From Symbiodinium sp. CCMP2592 (Eukaryota; Sar; Dinophyceae; Suessiales; Symbiodiniaceae): a DNA stretch of 64,000 bases. The stretch spans positions 142,001-206,000 of the forward strand of contig CAJNDT010000334.1 of assembly GCA_905221615.1 (NCBI GenBank), in the 5' to 3' direction. Below are positions 47,405-56,511 of this stretch, piece after piece; within the stretch, counting starts at the first letter, position 1; every line of letters starts with the position of its first letter. Under the pieces are notes generated by a model. It saw nothing but the letters and a program-made list of their open reading frames with translations, searched no databases and was not told where the DNA came from. The translations under genes were made by a program, and so were the position numbers.

Positions 47405-47530
47405 TTGTAAGTCAGTCTGTCTGCGTGTGCGTCTGTCTGCCTGCCTGCCCGCCTGCCTGACTGTCTGTCTCTCTGCCTGGCTGGCTGGCTGGCTGGCTAG
47501 CTGTCTGTCTGTGTTTGCGCCGGTGTGTAT
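47405..47530. repeat. (CTGN)n tetranucleotide repeat
   Basis: CTGTCTGC, CTGCCTGC and then CTGGCTGG blocks. Confidence 0.85.
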
Positions 47531-48300
47531 GTAAGTAAATCGGTATGTAAAGGTTTGCATTTATGCATGGATGGATGCGTTGCAACAGAAATGCCCTGTG
47601 CAATCGGTGCCTTTTATCCCGGACTATGCAGGATGTAATGGCGGCTGCGATTGTTGAAGCCATACAGGACATGTTGCAGCATCTGTGGGTGTGCCATCAC
47701 ACTTCATGAGAATTGGACAGCCTTTCAGCACGTCCCGGAGACAGCTGACGCTTGCAGGGTGGTGAATGGCAGCCGCATGGCCGGCATGCTTACGGCTTCG
47801 TCAGGGCTACGCAGCAGCGGAGTGTTGATGGGTCGTCACCCCGAGACGGCACAATCACGAAGCTGGCGGAAGCTGGGCATTGCGCCGCCCTAGAAGTTTG
47901 TCGGAACTTTGAAAGGCGGCTTTCTGGCTGGACCGCCGCGGAGCTCGCCGCATCTCGGACGGCAAAGCTGCCTGGATTCTCCTCCTCACCGCTCATTGCG
48001 CCCAGGGCGAACGCCAGCGTGCACAGGCAATGCCGGACCCTCCGGGCTACAACGGGTGTGCACCTCAGCAAATCCGGCAGGCTTTCGGACAGGTGTCAAC
48101 CGGGTGTTGTTGGTTGTTGGCTGTTGGGTTCAGGGATTCAAGCCTGCAGCTAAAACGACACGCGAGGGACCCTGAGCATGGGTACGTGCAGACTTTCACG
48201 GCTGCCTGCACACCAGGCCGCGGTACACTGGCCCAGGCAGCATCACCGACGGCTTCATAGATGTCCGGCGCTGAATGCCAAAAGGTGTGCATGACCACAC
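47531..48300. other. No confident gene
   Basis: Frames near 47752-48150 look partly protein-like in more than one register. No motif was found. Confidence 0.3.
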
Positions 48301-48315
48301 AAGTGTCACTCCAGC

Positions 48316-48450
48316 AAGCAAGCAAGCAAGGCAAGCAAGCAAGCCAGCGAGCAAGCAAGCATGCAAGCGTGCAAGCAGGCAAGCAAGCAAGCAAACGTGC
48401 AAGCAAGCAAGCAAGCAAAGAAGTAAGCAAGCAAGAAAGGAAGCAAGGAT
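48316..48450. repeat. (AAGC)n tetranucleotide repeat
   Basis: CAAGCAAGCAAG repeats with GTGC and AAGT variants. Confidence 0.9.
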
Positions 48451-48473
48451 AGAATCGTTGCAGCCTCCTGTTA

Positions 48474-48556
48474 TTACTACCTACTACCTACTACCTACTA
48501 CCTACTACCTACTACCTACCACCTACCACCTACCACCTACCACCTACCACCTACCA

Positions 48557-48605
<49 letters not shown>

Positions 48606-48699
48606 CTGCCTACCACTACCTACTACTACCTACTACTACCTACTACTACCTACCACCACCTACTACTACCTACTACCACCTACTACCACCTACTGCCAC

Positions 48700-48737
<38 letters not shown>

Positions 48738-48937
48738 GCTACTGCTACTGCTACTGCTACTGCTACTGCTACTACTACTAGTACTACGACGACTACTAGT
48801 AGTAGTTGTAGTAGTAGTAGTAGTAGTAGTAGTACTAGTAATAGTAGTACTAGTACTAGTACTAGTACTAGTACTAGTACTAGTACTAGTACTAGTACTA
48901 GTACTAGTACTAGTACTAGTACTAGTACTAGTACTAG

Positions 48938-49013
<76 letters not shown>

Positions 49014-49060
49014 GCTGCTACTTCTACTAGCGCTGCTGCTGCTACTACTACGACTACTAG

Positions 49061-49100
<40 letters not shown>

Positions 49101-49110
49101 GCTGCTACTT
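48474..49110. repeat. Compound array: CTACCTA heptamers, (CTA)n, (TAG)n, palindromic (ACTAGT)n, (CTA)n
   Basis: Order from left: TACTACC and TACCACC heptamers (48478-48700), (CTA)n with CTG variants (48700-48783), (TAG)n (about 48796-48850), about 15 copies of the self-complementary hexamer ACTAGT (48847-48940), then (CTA)n with CTG variants to 49110. The (CTA)n and (TAG)n arms are complementary to each other. Confidence 0.95.
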
Positions 49111-49126
49111 CTGCTACACCACATCC

Positions 49127-49245
49127 CCCCCTACCCCCACCCTGCCCCCATGCCTGCCCCCGACCCCTACTGCCCCTACCCCCACCCCTATACCCCTACC
49201 CCTACCCCCTCGCCCCCTACCCCTACCTACCCCTACCCCTAGCCA
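49127..49245. repeat. C-rich (CCCCTA)n-like tract
   Basis: CCCCTACCCC words repeated about 15 times with variation. The other strand, TAGGGG, is telomere-like and could form G-quadruplexes. Confidence 0.8.
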
Positions 49246-49318
49246 AACAAGGGAAACGGAAACAAAATAAGAAAAAAACTGAAAAAAATAAGGAACAAAA
49301 ACCACGCCCCTCTCTCAG

Positions 49319-51889
49319 TCCATCCTCTGAAACAGGCTCTGCTGGCCATGCAGAAGGACGGCCAGCTCCTGCCGAAGAAGGAGACTTGACTGTGCGGCAC
49401 GGGCATTGGCACGACAAGAGGTGCTGTCTTCAGGGCCATCAGAAGCGTTGGGATTGCAAGCACGTTCCGTTCAGGATGCGTACTTGATCCTGTTGGACAT
49501 CATCGACATCCTCCGATCGGAAAAGACATTGGGCCAGGCGGGCTGGGAGATGCAGAGGTCACCCCGCTTTGCCAAAACAAGCCAAGGCCTCCATTCCCGC
49601 GGGCGGTCAGTTGACCGTGGTCGGCGACCTGCACGGCCAGTACTGGGACTTCTTGAACCTGCTGAGCATGGCCGGGCATTCGTCGTTCGTGCTGCTTCAA
49701 TTTGTGCCAGGGTCCTTTTCGCACGGCCGCAGCCGAGTCGACCGTCTGGCTTTTGGGGAGTATAGCTGGAATCAGAGAAGTCCTAAGCTCAAGACGGATC
49801 GGCAGTTCGAGCCACTCCTCGAGTTTATTTTTGCCTATCCCAAACCTGGAGATTTTCGCTCGCCATCCTAGATAACACGATCCCAGAGCTTCAGCCCCTA
49901 AGCCCTAAGCTTCACGGCTCAGACGGGCAAGCCCTCTGCGAATACTCCCTTCGTCTTCAACGGCGACTTCGTGGATCGAGGCTCCTGGTCCATCGAGGCT
50001 GGTCGTGGATTGGCACCTTCAGGGCTACCATTTCAGAGCATGGCAGGTGATCCTGTCGATCTTCGCGCTGAAGCTGAAGGCTGCAAGGGATCTTGCGCAT
50101 GGCACGGCGATTAGTCGATGTCGCTCAGTTACTTTGAGGAACACCTGAATCAACAAAACCGAAGGGCAGCTGCAGCTAGAGCTGAAGTGCCTGTACCGAC
50201 CAGGATCCGCAGTCCGTCTTCCTGAACCGGGGAAACCATGAGATGCTGGAGACATTGGGCACATCAACCCCGAGCTAGCAGCTAGCATGCTGGATTCTGT
50301 GCACATGGGGATACAGTTGCAGCTGTTGGGGCGACCCTTGCTCTTGGCTCCTTTTCCCGTAGTGTGAGGAGACGAACATCCTGTACGGCTTCTGCGGCGA
50401 ATGCGGCTCCAAGTATGCACGGGTCTCAGCCGGGTCTCAGCATTCAGAAGGTTTGACGACCGTCGGTAAGTCCAAAGCAAGTTTGAACCAAACTTGCTGA
50501 AACCCGAAGGATCAAGATGTCAATGAAATGCAAGTAGACCAGAGACGAAGACCCGATGGCTCAGGTGTTGGGATCACACAGTCCCAAATGAAGGCAAGCC
50601 ATGGGTTCATCTCAATACTGCATTTGTCAGGACATGGATCTCTTCAACCTCTTCTCTGAGGCCGTGCAGCCGTGCATTGTGGGACGGGAGATCACTTGAT
50701 TAGGGAGCTCGATGTAATGAAGGCCTTCCGGAATCTTCCTCTCGCCCACTTAGTGGACGGCAAGGCGCCACAGGGTTCTGGAAGAATTATGTTGATCTAC
50801 ATGAAGACTGTGCGACACGAGCTGCTGTAGTCTCAACGTTCCTCGAAGCTCCGGCGAGCCCAAATTTAAAGGATGGATTCGTCGCTTTGATCTCCTGCAG
50901 AGGTGTTGATTCTCCATGGCGGTCTCCCCGGCTCGGTGCTGAGCGACTGGAGTTGCTGCAACGACCCCGCATTTCGATCTTGGATTCTTGATGAGTGTAC
51001 TTGGGAGCTTGGGCTGGGAGCACATCAGCGTGCGATACGCACGAGGACGTCACTCAAGTTCTGTTCGTTCTTACTTGTCCGGCCCAGCTCAGGTCCGGAC
51101 CCCCGAATTTGGATGCCCGGACAGACGTGCCGGCCCTGGCACTTCAGCGACAGGCTACTTGTAACAGGCCGACTCGAAAGCACGACAAAAGCCTGGACCT
51201 GAGCCGTTGCGCTCGAGGCACGACCCCACCGATGCGATCCCGATGACCGTCCTTCCCACGCTGCAGGAGTGCACAGACGCAGTCAGAGCTGTATGGATGC
51301 GGTGTCTTTCGAGGGTATGGCATTTGTCCAGGATATCGGCTCAGTGGACCGCTACCTGGAGATCACTCCCGAATCGTGCCAGTAGGGTTCAAGACTTGAT
51401 TGCAGCTCCAAGCCTGTAGCGGTGCAGAAGCCGTGCAAGCAGCAGAAGTGACTTTTATGTCTTGTCGTGGAGCGTGAACTTTGCTGCTATGTACGGCTCA
51501 TCGCCTTGCCCAAACTGGGAGGTATGGGCAGTCAATCGGCCCGACAACGACGGACAAGGAGGTGGCGCAATAAAGTTTTAGCTCGCTGGGCATGTCTCGC
51601 ACGAGACACGGTCACGCTCACGATGCCGAAAAGGGCTTCAGTGCCTTGGGTTCGCTGACGGAAAGGGTGCTTGAGCTCGACAGGTGAACGACATGAGGAA
51701 GCTGATCGACATCCTTTGGGGAGATCCCCGTGGTGGGGACGGGTCCGAAGCCTGGCCCCAGGGTTGGGGTGTGGGCGTCGGCTATACTACATGGAGCTGT
51801 AAAAGAAAGCTGCAAGCATCTATTCAGGTATGGCCCTTCCTACAGAAAAGGCAAGGGTGTCTACATGTTTGGTCCAAGCCTTACTGCTG
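49319..51889 (+). CDS. PPP-family Ser/Thr protein phosphatase (PP5/PPEF-like), multi-exon, C-terminus missing
   Basis: Motifs in order: N-terminal helices (LKQALLAMQKDGQLLPKK; LLDIIDILRSEKTL); GDLHGQYWDFLNLL (49569 on); TPFVFNGDFVDRGSWSIE (49923-49997); VILSIFALKLK (50047-50079); SVFLNRGNHEM (50204 on); ETNILYGFCGECGSKY (50363-50416); DMDLFNLFSE (50631-50660); AFRNLPLAHLVDGK (50723-50764); VLILHGGLPG (50903 on); DIGSVDRYLEITPE (about 51333); DMRKLIDILWGDPRGGDG (51684-51742); and YGPSYRKGKGVYMFGPSLTA (51828-51889). These are the metal-binding GDxHG, GDxVDRG, GNHE and HGG motifs plus the WxDP and FGP motifs of the PPP fold. Such enzymes dephosphorylate Ser/Thr. GDFVDRGSWSIE is closest to PP5/PPEF. 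The four clearest internal introns are GC-AG; the last is GT-AG. The final SHE and SAPNYC motifs were not found: the gene runs into the microsatellite at 51.93 kb. Confidence 0.85.
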
Positions 51890-51929
51890 GCTCCAGACGA
51901 CGGGGGAAGCCGCATAAATCCATCTATAT

Positions 51930-52275
51930 ACCTTCGCATTCCTACGCATGTACATGCATGCATGCACACATGCACGCAGGGCTTGTATTATGTGTATACA
52001 CATGTACACACTGTATGTACATGTGTATACATATAATACAAGCCCGGCGTGCATGTGTACATACAATTACATACAGGTGTACACGCGTACATCCAGTCCA
52101 CGACGTATGTATGTGCATGCCTATGTACGTACATGCACTAGATACATGCATACAAACATAGATGTTTACGTACGTACCCGATCACATGCATTCAGCAGTA
52201 CGAAAATGCATGCATGCATGCGCTCAAACATAAATATGCATGCATACAAAAATACATGCATGCACCCATGCAGGT
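51930..52275. repeat. Alternating purine/pyrimidine microsatellite (CATG, TACA, GTAC words)
   Basis: CATGCATGCACACATGCACG, TACACATGTACACACTGTATG and similar. ORFs in several frames are repeat artefacts. Same word family as at 3.1 kb and 6.6 kb. Confidence 0.9.
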
Positions 52276-52314
52276 GTACTTACGCCCAAGCATAAGCCCA
52301 TAGATACAACGCAG

Positions 52315-52647
52315 AGAATCAGCGTGGCACCCAGCGAGCTGCAAAAGCAGCAGCGGAAGGACAAAGCTTCGTGGCCAAAGGGCCCAAAACCCAAAGTCAA
52401 AGTCAAAAACACTGCTCCAAAAGATGCCGCTAAGACCGCGAAGACGAGCTTTGTGTCCACCGACGTCAGGTGTCAGCAAGAGACGCAACCGTCGGAAGCT
52501 GCGCAGTGGAAGCAGATGCACGAGCAGAAGTGCAGGGAGATAGACTTGGAGAACAACCACTACGACGGGTCCCTGAACACGATGCACGAGGAGAGTTTGA
52601 TTTTGCAGGAAGCGAACTTAAGTTTGCAGAAACCGTCCTTTGATTAA
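52315..52647 (+). CDS. Candidate exon, Lys/Gln-rich protein of unknown function
   Basis: After the acceptor ACGCAG at 52314 a + frame reads RISVAPSELQKQQRKDKASW, then a basic Pro/Lys segment, then an acidic helix (AAQWKQMHEQKCREIDLENN) to TGA at 52647. It lies just downstream of the phosphatase but does not match the missing phosphatase C-terminus. It could be a fused tail of that gene or a separate short gene. Confidence 0.35.
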   Translation, partial: RISVAPSELQKQQRKDKASWPKGPKPKVKVKNTAPKDAAKTAKTSFVSTDVRCQQETQPSEAAQWKQMHEQKCREIDLENNHYDGSLNTMHEESLILQEANLSLQKPSFD

Positions 52648-52995
52648 CCGCATTGGCACTGCTTTGTCCAGGGCTGTTGTTTTCCACAAGTACAATGTGG
52701 TGATGCCTCGGTTAGTCTCCACGCGAAGCGCACGTGGCAGGCGCACACCAGGGTTCCGTGGCTTCCGTCGTGGCGCGGTCACGTTCTTTCCACAGTCCCG
52801 CTCGCTTTGGGTTGCGACTGAGGTGCACGACACAGAAAAGTGCATTGTGGGATTGCAGTCGTGCTCACGCCACAGTTCGTGTGCATTTTGGAATCATGGG
52901 CTGGGTTTCGAGAGCAGGATTCCCTTTGGTTCTTCGGTTTGTAGCGCGGTTTGACGTCTTCAAGTGCACACCGCCGTTTGATATTGTTTGAAGCC

Positions 52996-53214
52996 ATGCT
53001 GGCGAGGCAGAAGATCGTGCCTCGTCGAATTCTGTGCCATTATGATAAGTTGCCGACTGAGGCTTACAGAGAAATCTACAGACTGCAAAACCTTCTATGC
53101 CAAGTTGATGGAAGCGAGCGGCAAGAGTGCAGGATTGGAGGAATGTTGAGACAGCAGCACTTCTTAGGGGGGCAAGCAGAGACAGTAGATAATTGGTGGA
53201 ACAAGACGTGGTAG
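52996..53214 (+). CDS. Small ORF of unknown function next to the retroelement relic
   Basis: 72 codons from ATG (MLARQKIVPRRILCHYDKLP) through a helix (TEAYREIYRLQNLLCQVDGS) to WWNKTW and a TAG. Composition is protein-like. It may be part of the degraded retroelement that follows, because no host exon joins to it. No family is recognised. Confidence 0.3.
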   Translation: MLARQKIVPRRILCHYDKLPTEAYREIYRLQNLLCQVDGSERQECRIGGMLRQQHFLGGQAETVDNWWNKTW

Positions 53215-53659
53215 CGCCGCCGAGTGTTTCACAAACCAGCCACAAAGTGGCGTGGCACTTTGAGGCACGCAAGCCTTTGCAAACAGAGTATGTATAGTGG
53301 AAGCAAGATGAGGCTTTGAGAAGTGCGGGGTGAAGCGGCAACTGGTCTCGAAACTGGGTTGTGTGGTAGAGCCTGTTCTCACGTTTTGTGAGTCCGACCT
53401 GGCCGAACCCAGTTCGTTGTTTCTGCGTCTCTGCTTGTGTCTCTTTACATTATATAAATCATTTGGCAGAACGCTGAATTATTGATTTGACGTCTGGTTT
53501 GCTTCTTCCATAGACCTGATGGGTTTATTTGGAAAGCGTGCTCTTGCAGACATATGGAATACGAAGATGTTTTCTTAATGTTCGGCACAACAAACGGCTG
53601 CCAAAGGGCTACCTCACGCCTCGTGTGCGGTACGATCACTACTGCATGTCATGCGAACT

Positions 53660-54386
53660 GTCAGCTATTGTTGCCTTGACTTTTCCTTGCTTGATCTGCC
53701 GGCTGCTGACCACTGCAGCCATAAGTTTATCAAATGCTCCGATCGTGACTGCCCCTACAAGCATTACTGTGCGCGCTGTGGAAGCACTCAGCATGACTCT
53801 CGGCGGTGCACTAAGACGCGTGGGCACTGAGTGACAGGAGCTTGCGGAGGCTGCCCTGGAGCAGCCATGGCTCGCAGACTCACACCAAGGCGCCTGGAAT
53901 CGGCTTCGAGACGGTGGCGGCATCATTTCAGATGCGGACTGGGGTCCTGATTCTGCAGATGATGTGTTCCGAGACCTATGTCACGTGTGGTCGCGGCGTG
54001 TACTGCAGTGGCAGTTGGAGAGGCGGCTGGAGCGGCATGTGGAAGTAGAGTGTGAGAAGCTTGTTGAGTGAAGAAGAAGAAGCACGGATTCTGCGTGCAG
54101 ATCTTTGTTCTTTCTCAATGACAATGGCCTTTCCTGCTCAGCTGCGGTTGCTCCGGGACAGCCGTTTGCATTGGAGTTGTTGCGAGGCATGCTATTTCTC
54201 TTCGCGGATGTGGATGTTGACCTCCCACTTCTTTTGGAGTTGGGCGTCCCGTCAGGGATTCGGAAAATTATTCCACCGTCAGGTGTGTGGCGTCCAGTAG
54301 AAGTGCCAGAGCGTCCCCCATTAGATTTACTCACATGGCAGCAACCCTGGGGCTCAGCGTTGCAAGATCCGGCGACAGGAGGATGA
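53660..54386 (+). pseudogene. Relic DIRS-type retroelement: gag zinc knuckle plus N-terminal RT region
   Basis: 53720-53830 encodes a Cys/His knuckle with C at 53735, 53750, 53768 and 53777 (CSDRDCPYKHYCARCGSTQH), of the kind found in DIRS gag proteins. After a TGA and a frame change, 53835-54071 reads LEQPWLADSHQGAWNRLRDG, then WSRRVLQWQLERRLERHVEV. The same frame continues past a TGA at 54069 to 54386. The last part (PGQPFALELL; LLLELGVPSG; PPSGVWRPVE) matches by eye the segment of the intact reverse transcriptase ORF near 62620-62770 (PGQPFRLQVL; DILAEGVPTG; LPSSGQWIPA). Frameshifts, two in-frame stops and the loss of all catalytic RT motifs show that it is dead. Same orientation as the downstream element. 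Confidence 0.65.
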
Positions 54387-54458
54387 GGACCTTGGTTTGC
54401 CCATTGGCTGCCTGGCGGGCTGGAAGAGGCGCTCGCTGTGCGTTTGTATTTTAGTCAG

Positions 54459-54535
54459 CAGTGTTTTCTATGAGTTTCTCATGTTAGCACCGCGCCGCGC
54501 CGGTGGCTCAAACTGACAACGACATAGAAACACTG
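54459..54535. other. Stem-loop at the left edge of the retroelement block
   Basis: CAGTGTTTTCTATG (54459-54472) pairs with CATAGAAACACTG (54523-54535), with one bulged T. The loop is about 50 bases and contains CCGCGCCGCGCCGG. Its position at the compositional boundary suggests an element end, transcription terminator or origin, but none of these is shown. Confidence 0.45.
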
Positions 54536-54652
54536 CGCAAGGGCCGCGACCCTACATTCATTCAGAATTTTTCAATTCAAGCTTGGCAGCAACAGCTTTC
54601 TTGCATAGCTTTTTTCGCAACATAGCACCGCAGCCATTTGGCCTTGTCCTGC

Positions 54653-54910
54653 ATGGCCTCCTCTTTGGCTCCCCCGGATTCGCCACGCACTGCTCGGCTT
54701 GTGAAGGCCATTCAGGAGCTCGCACATGACACTCTTGAATGCGCAACGCAATTGCACATACGCATTGATGAGCTTGGCATTCGCGTAGAGAACCTTGGGG
54801 GTTACATTCAGGCACTTGAGCGCCGCATTGTGCAAATCGAGGGTCTCCCAGAGTGCACTGATGCTCTGCCTGAAACACCGCCTGGCATTTGCTTGCATGA
54901 GCTTGACTAG
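54653..54910 (+). CDS. Small coiled-coil protein of the retroelement block
   Basis: 85 residues from ATG. After a short Pro/Ser N-terminus the middle is a continuous amphipathic helix (ARLVKAIQELAHDTLECATQ, then IRIDELGIRVENLGGYIQAL, then ERRIVQIEG) with heptad spacing, so a coiled-coil oligomer is likely. First ORF after the stem-loop. No family is recognised. The high GCA content is shared with the rest of the block. Confidence 0.5.
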   Translation: MASSLAPPDSPRTARLVKAIQELAHDTLECATQLHIRIDELGIRVENLGGYIQALERRIVQIEGLPECTDALPETPPGICLHELD

Positions 54911-54940
54911 CCTTTCTTCTAGCCGCCTTTGCTTCCTGCC

Positions 54941-55294
54941 ATGACGCACCGCCAGGGTAACAAGAAGCAACGCATTGCCACGCCTGAGCCGGCGGCTCCG
55001 CGGCACAGCACTGCCGTTTTGGTGGAGGCCCTCTTGCACTTGAGCAGTGATTTCCCAGGCACTGCAGAGTCTATTTCAGGAGGTCTGCCAGAGGTCTTTC
55101 TTTCGCAACGCTCTGCCAGCATTCTTCTCCGCTTCCTTGAGCTGCCCGAGCGAAGGCACTTGTCTTTCTTGCACAGCACAGTGCACAGACGCATGGCAGG
55201 AACATGGGACTTAACGCCCGGAGACCGTCGCATTCTCACAACCCAGCTGCACAGCACAATTGCTTTACAGTATCTTCGTGCTCGCACAGCATAG
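54941..55294 (+). CDS. Unknown 117-residue protein of the retroelement block
   Basis: Starts at ATG (MTHRQGNKKQRIATPEPAAP), basic at first, then helical (STAVLVEALLHLSSDF; ASILLRFLELPERRHLSFLH). It ends with TAG at 55292, one base before the ATG of the next ORF (TAGCATG), an operon-like junction. The track-extended reading from 54929 is not needed. Function unknown. Confidence 0.45.
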   Translation: MTHRQGNKKQRIATPEPAAPRHSTAVLVEALLHLSSDFPGTAESISGGLPEVFLSQRSASILLRFLELPERRHLSFLHSTVHRRMAGTWDLTPGDRRILTTQLHSTIALQYLRARTA

Positions 55295-55295
55295 C

Positions 55296-55973
55296 ATGGC
55301 ATCGTCGGAGCCGAGCTCGTCTGCACTGTCATGGTTGGCCGCTGGCTGGCACGATCGCAAAGCACTGGAATTCTTTTTCGGGGTATGGTCCTGCGCGATC
55401 AACCCCGCACAGCTGACGCGCTGGCAGGCACAAGACTCCTTGAGCACCGCATCGATTTTCTCGCACGGCCCGGCATTGATAGCGCCTGGCATTGTGTGCT
55501 TAGTCACGCAATGCTCACGCAGTGAAGTACGACGCATTGAGCTGCTGAGCGCCTGGCGCGCCGCACGGGCTAAGCTTCTGCAACGCATCATTGGCAATTG
55601 GCACAGCAGCGTCTTATGGCAACAGCACTGCAGATATGTTTCAGCACTGACCTCGGGCCCGGCGCCGCACGAGCCAGAAGGAGAACCCGTCCCAGCACCG
55701 CACGCAACGCTACGCTGCGTTGCTCAAGACCTGCGGGCCTGGTTTCGCATTGTTGCACTGCTCAGCCATAGAGACATTCGCAATGTTTTGGTTACTGATG
55801 GTATGATATGGTACCGGACACGCACTGCACAGCAAAGGCCAAACTTCATCATCTTGAATGGCCGCCCGGCACTGGTGTGGCGACGGGGACATACCTTGCC
55901 GATTATTATCTGCATAGGGCAACCCAGCACGGAGTCTGCAACATGCGACCGAGCACTGGTTGACTTTTTGTAG
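55296..55973 (+). CDS. Unknown 225-residue protein of the retroelement block
   Basis: Starts at an ATG one base after the previous stop. Contains aromatic and basic helical stretches (FFFGVWSCAINPAQLTRWQA; SAWRAARAKLLQRIIGNWHS) and a later hydrophobic/basic region (LRAWFRIVALLSHRDIRNVL; RRGHTLPIIICI). Ends at TAG 55971-55973. I do not recognise a family. Minus-strand ORFs opposite it are much less protein-like. Confidence 0.45.
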   Translation: MASSEPSSSALSWLAAGWHDRKALEFFFGVWSCAINPAQLTRWQAQDSLSTASIFSHGPALIAPGIVCLVTQCSRSEVRRIELLSAWRAARAKLLQRIIGNWHSSVLWQQHCRYVSALTSGPAPHEPEGEPVPAPHATLRCVAQDLRAWFRIVALLSHRDIRNVLVTDGMIWYRTRTAQQRPNFIILNGRPALVWRRGHTLPIIICIGQPSTESATCDRALVDFL

Positions 55974-56101
55974 CACAGCACCGCTGTTGACAAAAGTGGG
56001 CTTAAGGCTCATGGCATGTGCTTTGCGCGCCCTGCACTGCACCGGCCGCACGGGTTTTTCGTTTTCTTACAGTTGCCCCGCACTGGGCCAGGCCTCGCAT
56101 G

Positions 56102-56410
56102 GAACGTTGGAGCTCCGCAAGGCACAACAGGTCTTTTTTGCACTGCCACGGCTGTGGTCGTGTTTTTCTAAGCACGCTCTGCTTCTTTTGCCGCGCAGGT
56201 ACCACATGTACTCGCACAGCATCGCCCGGGCCTCAGCTTAGTTACTTTTCGTTGGTCGTCGTGCTGACTGCCTTGCTTCAGGTCGCTCGGCAGAGCTACC
56301 TTATGCTCCCGCTCGGAGTTCTTTCGTGCACCGCAAGGACAGATGCCATACGTTTGCCTTTCCTGCTGCAGCGCCTTACACGGTTGTTTTTTCGAAACTG
56401 TATCGCATGA
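56102..56410 (+). CDS. Small zinc-ribbon-like protein of the retroelement block
   Basis: 102 residues from ATG (MERWSSARHNRSFLHCHGCG). Two CxxC pairs, CHGC and CFFC, are separated by nine residues (CHGCGRVFLSTLCFFC), as in short zinc ribbons that bind nucleic acid or recruit proteins. A hydrophobic helix follows (SYFSLVVVLTALLQVARQSY) that could be a membrane segment or a buried helix. Alternative frames overlap here, so the call rests on the Cys pattern. Confidence 0.35.
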   Translation, partial: ERWSSARHNRSFLHCHGCGRVFLSTLCFFCRAGTTCTRTASPGPQLSYFSLVVVLTALLQVARQSYLMLPLGVLSCTARTDAIRLPFLLQRLTRLFFRNCIA

Positions 56411-56511
56411 GCATCTTAGCATGTACTTGGTTTCGCAGAGCATTCTCTCGAGATCTGCATCAACATCTGCCCCCGCTTTGAGCACCGCACTGCCTTGAGC
56501 ACTGCACAGCC

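Noticed and set aside
48683-49124. Poly-Val/Leu and Ser/Thr ORFs on the minus strand
   Set aside because: Products of the CTA and ACTAGT arrays.
49127-49245. CCCCTA tract as a true telomere
   Set aside because: It is irregular, internal and adjacent to other microsatellites, and the unit is not the TTTAGGG type.
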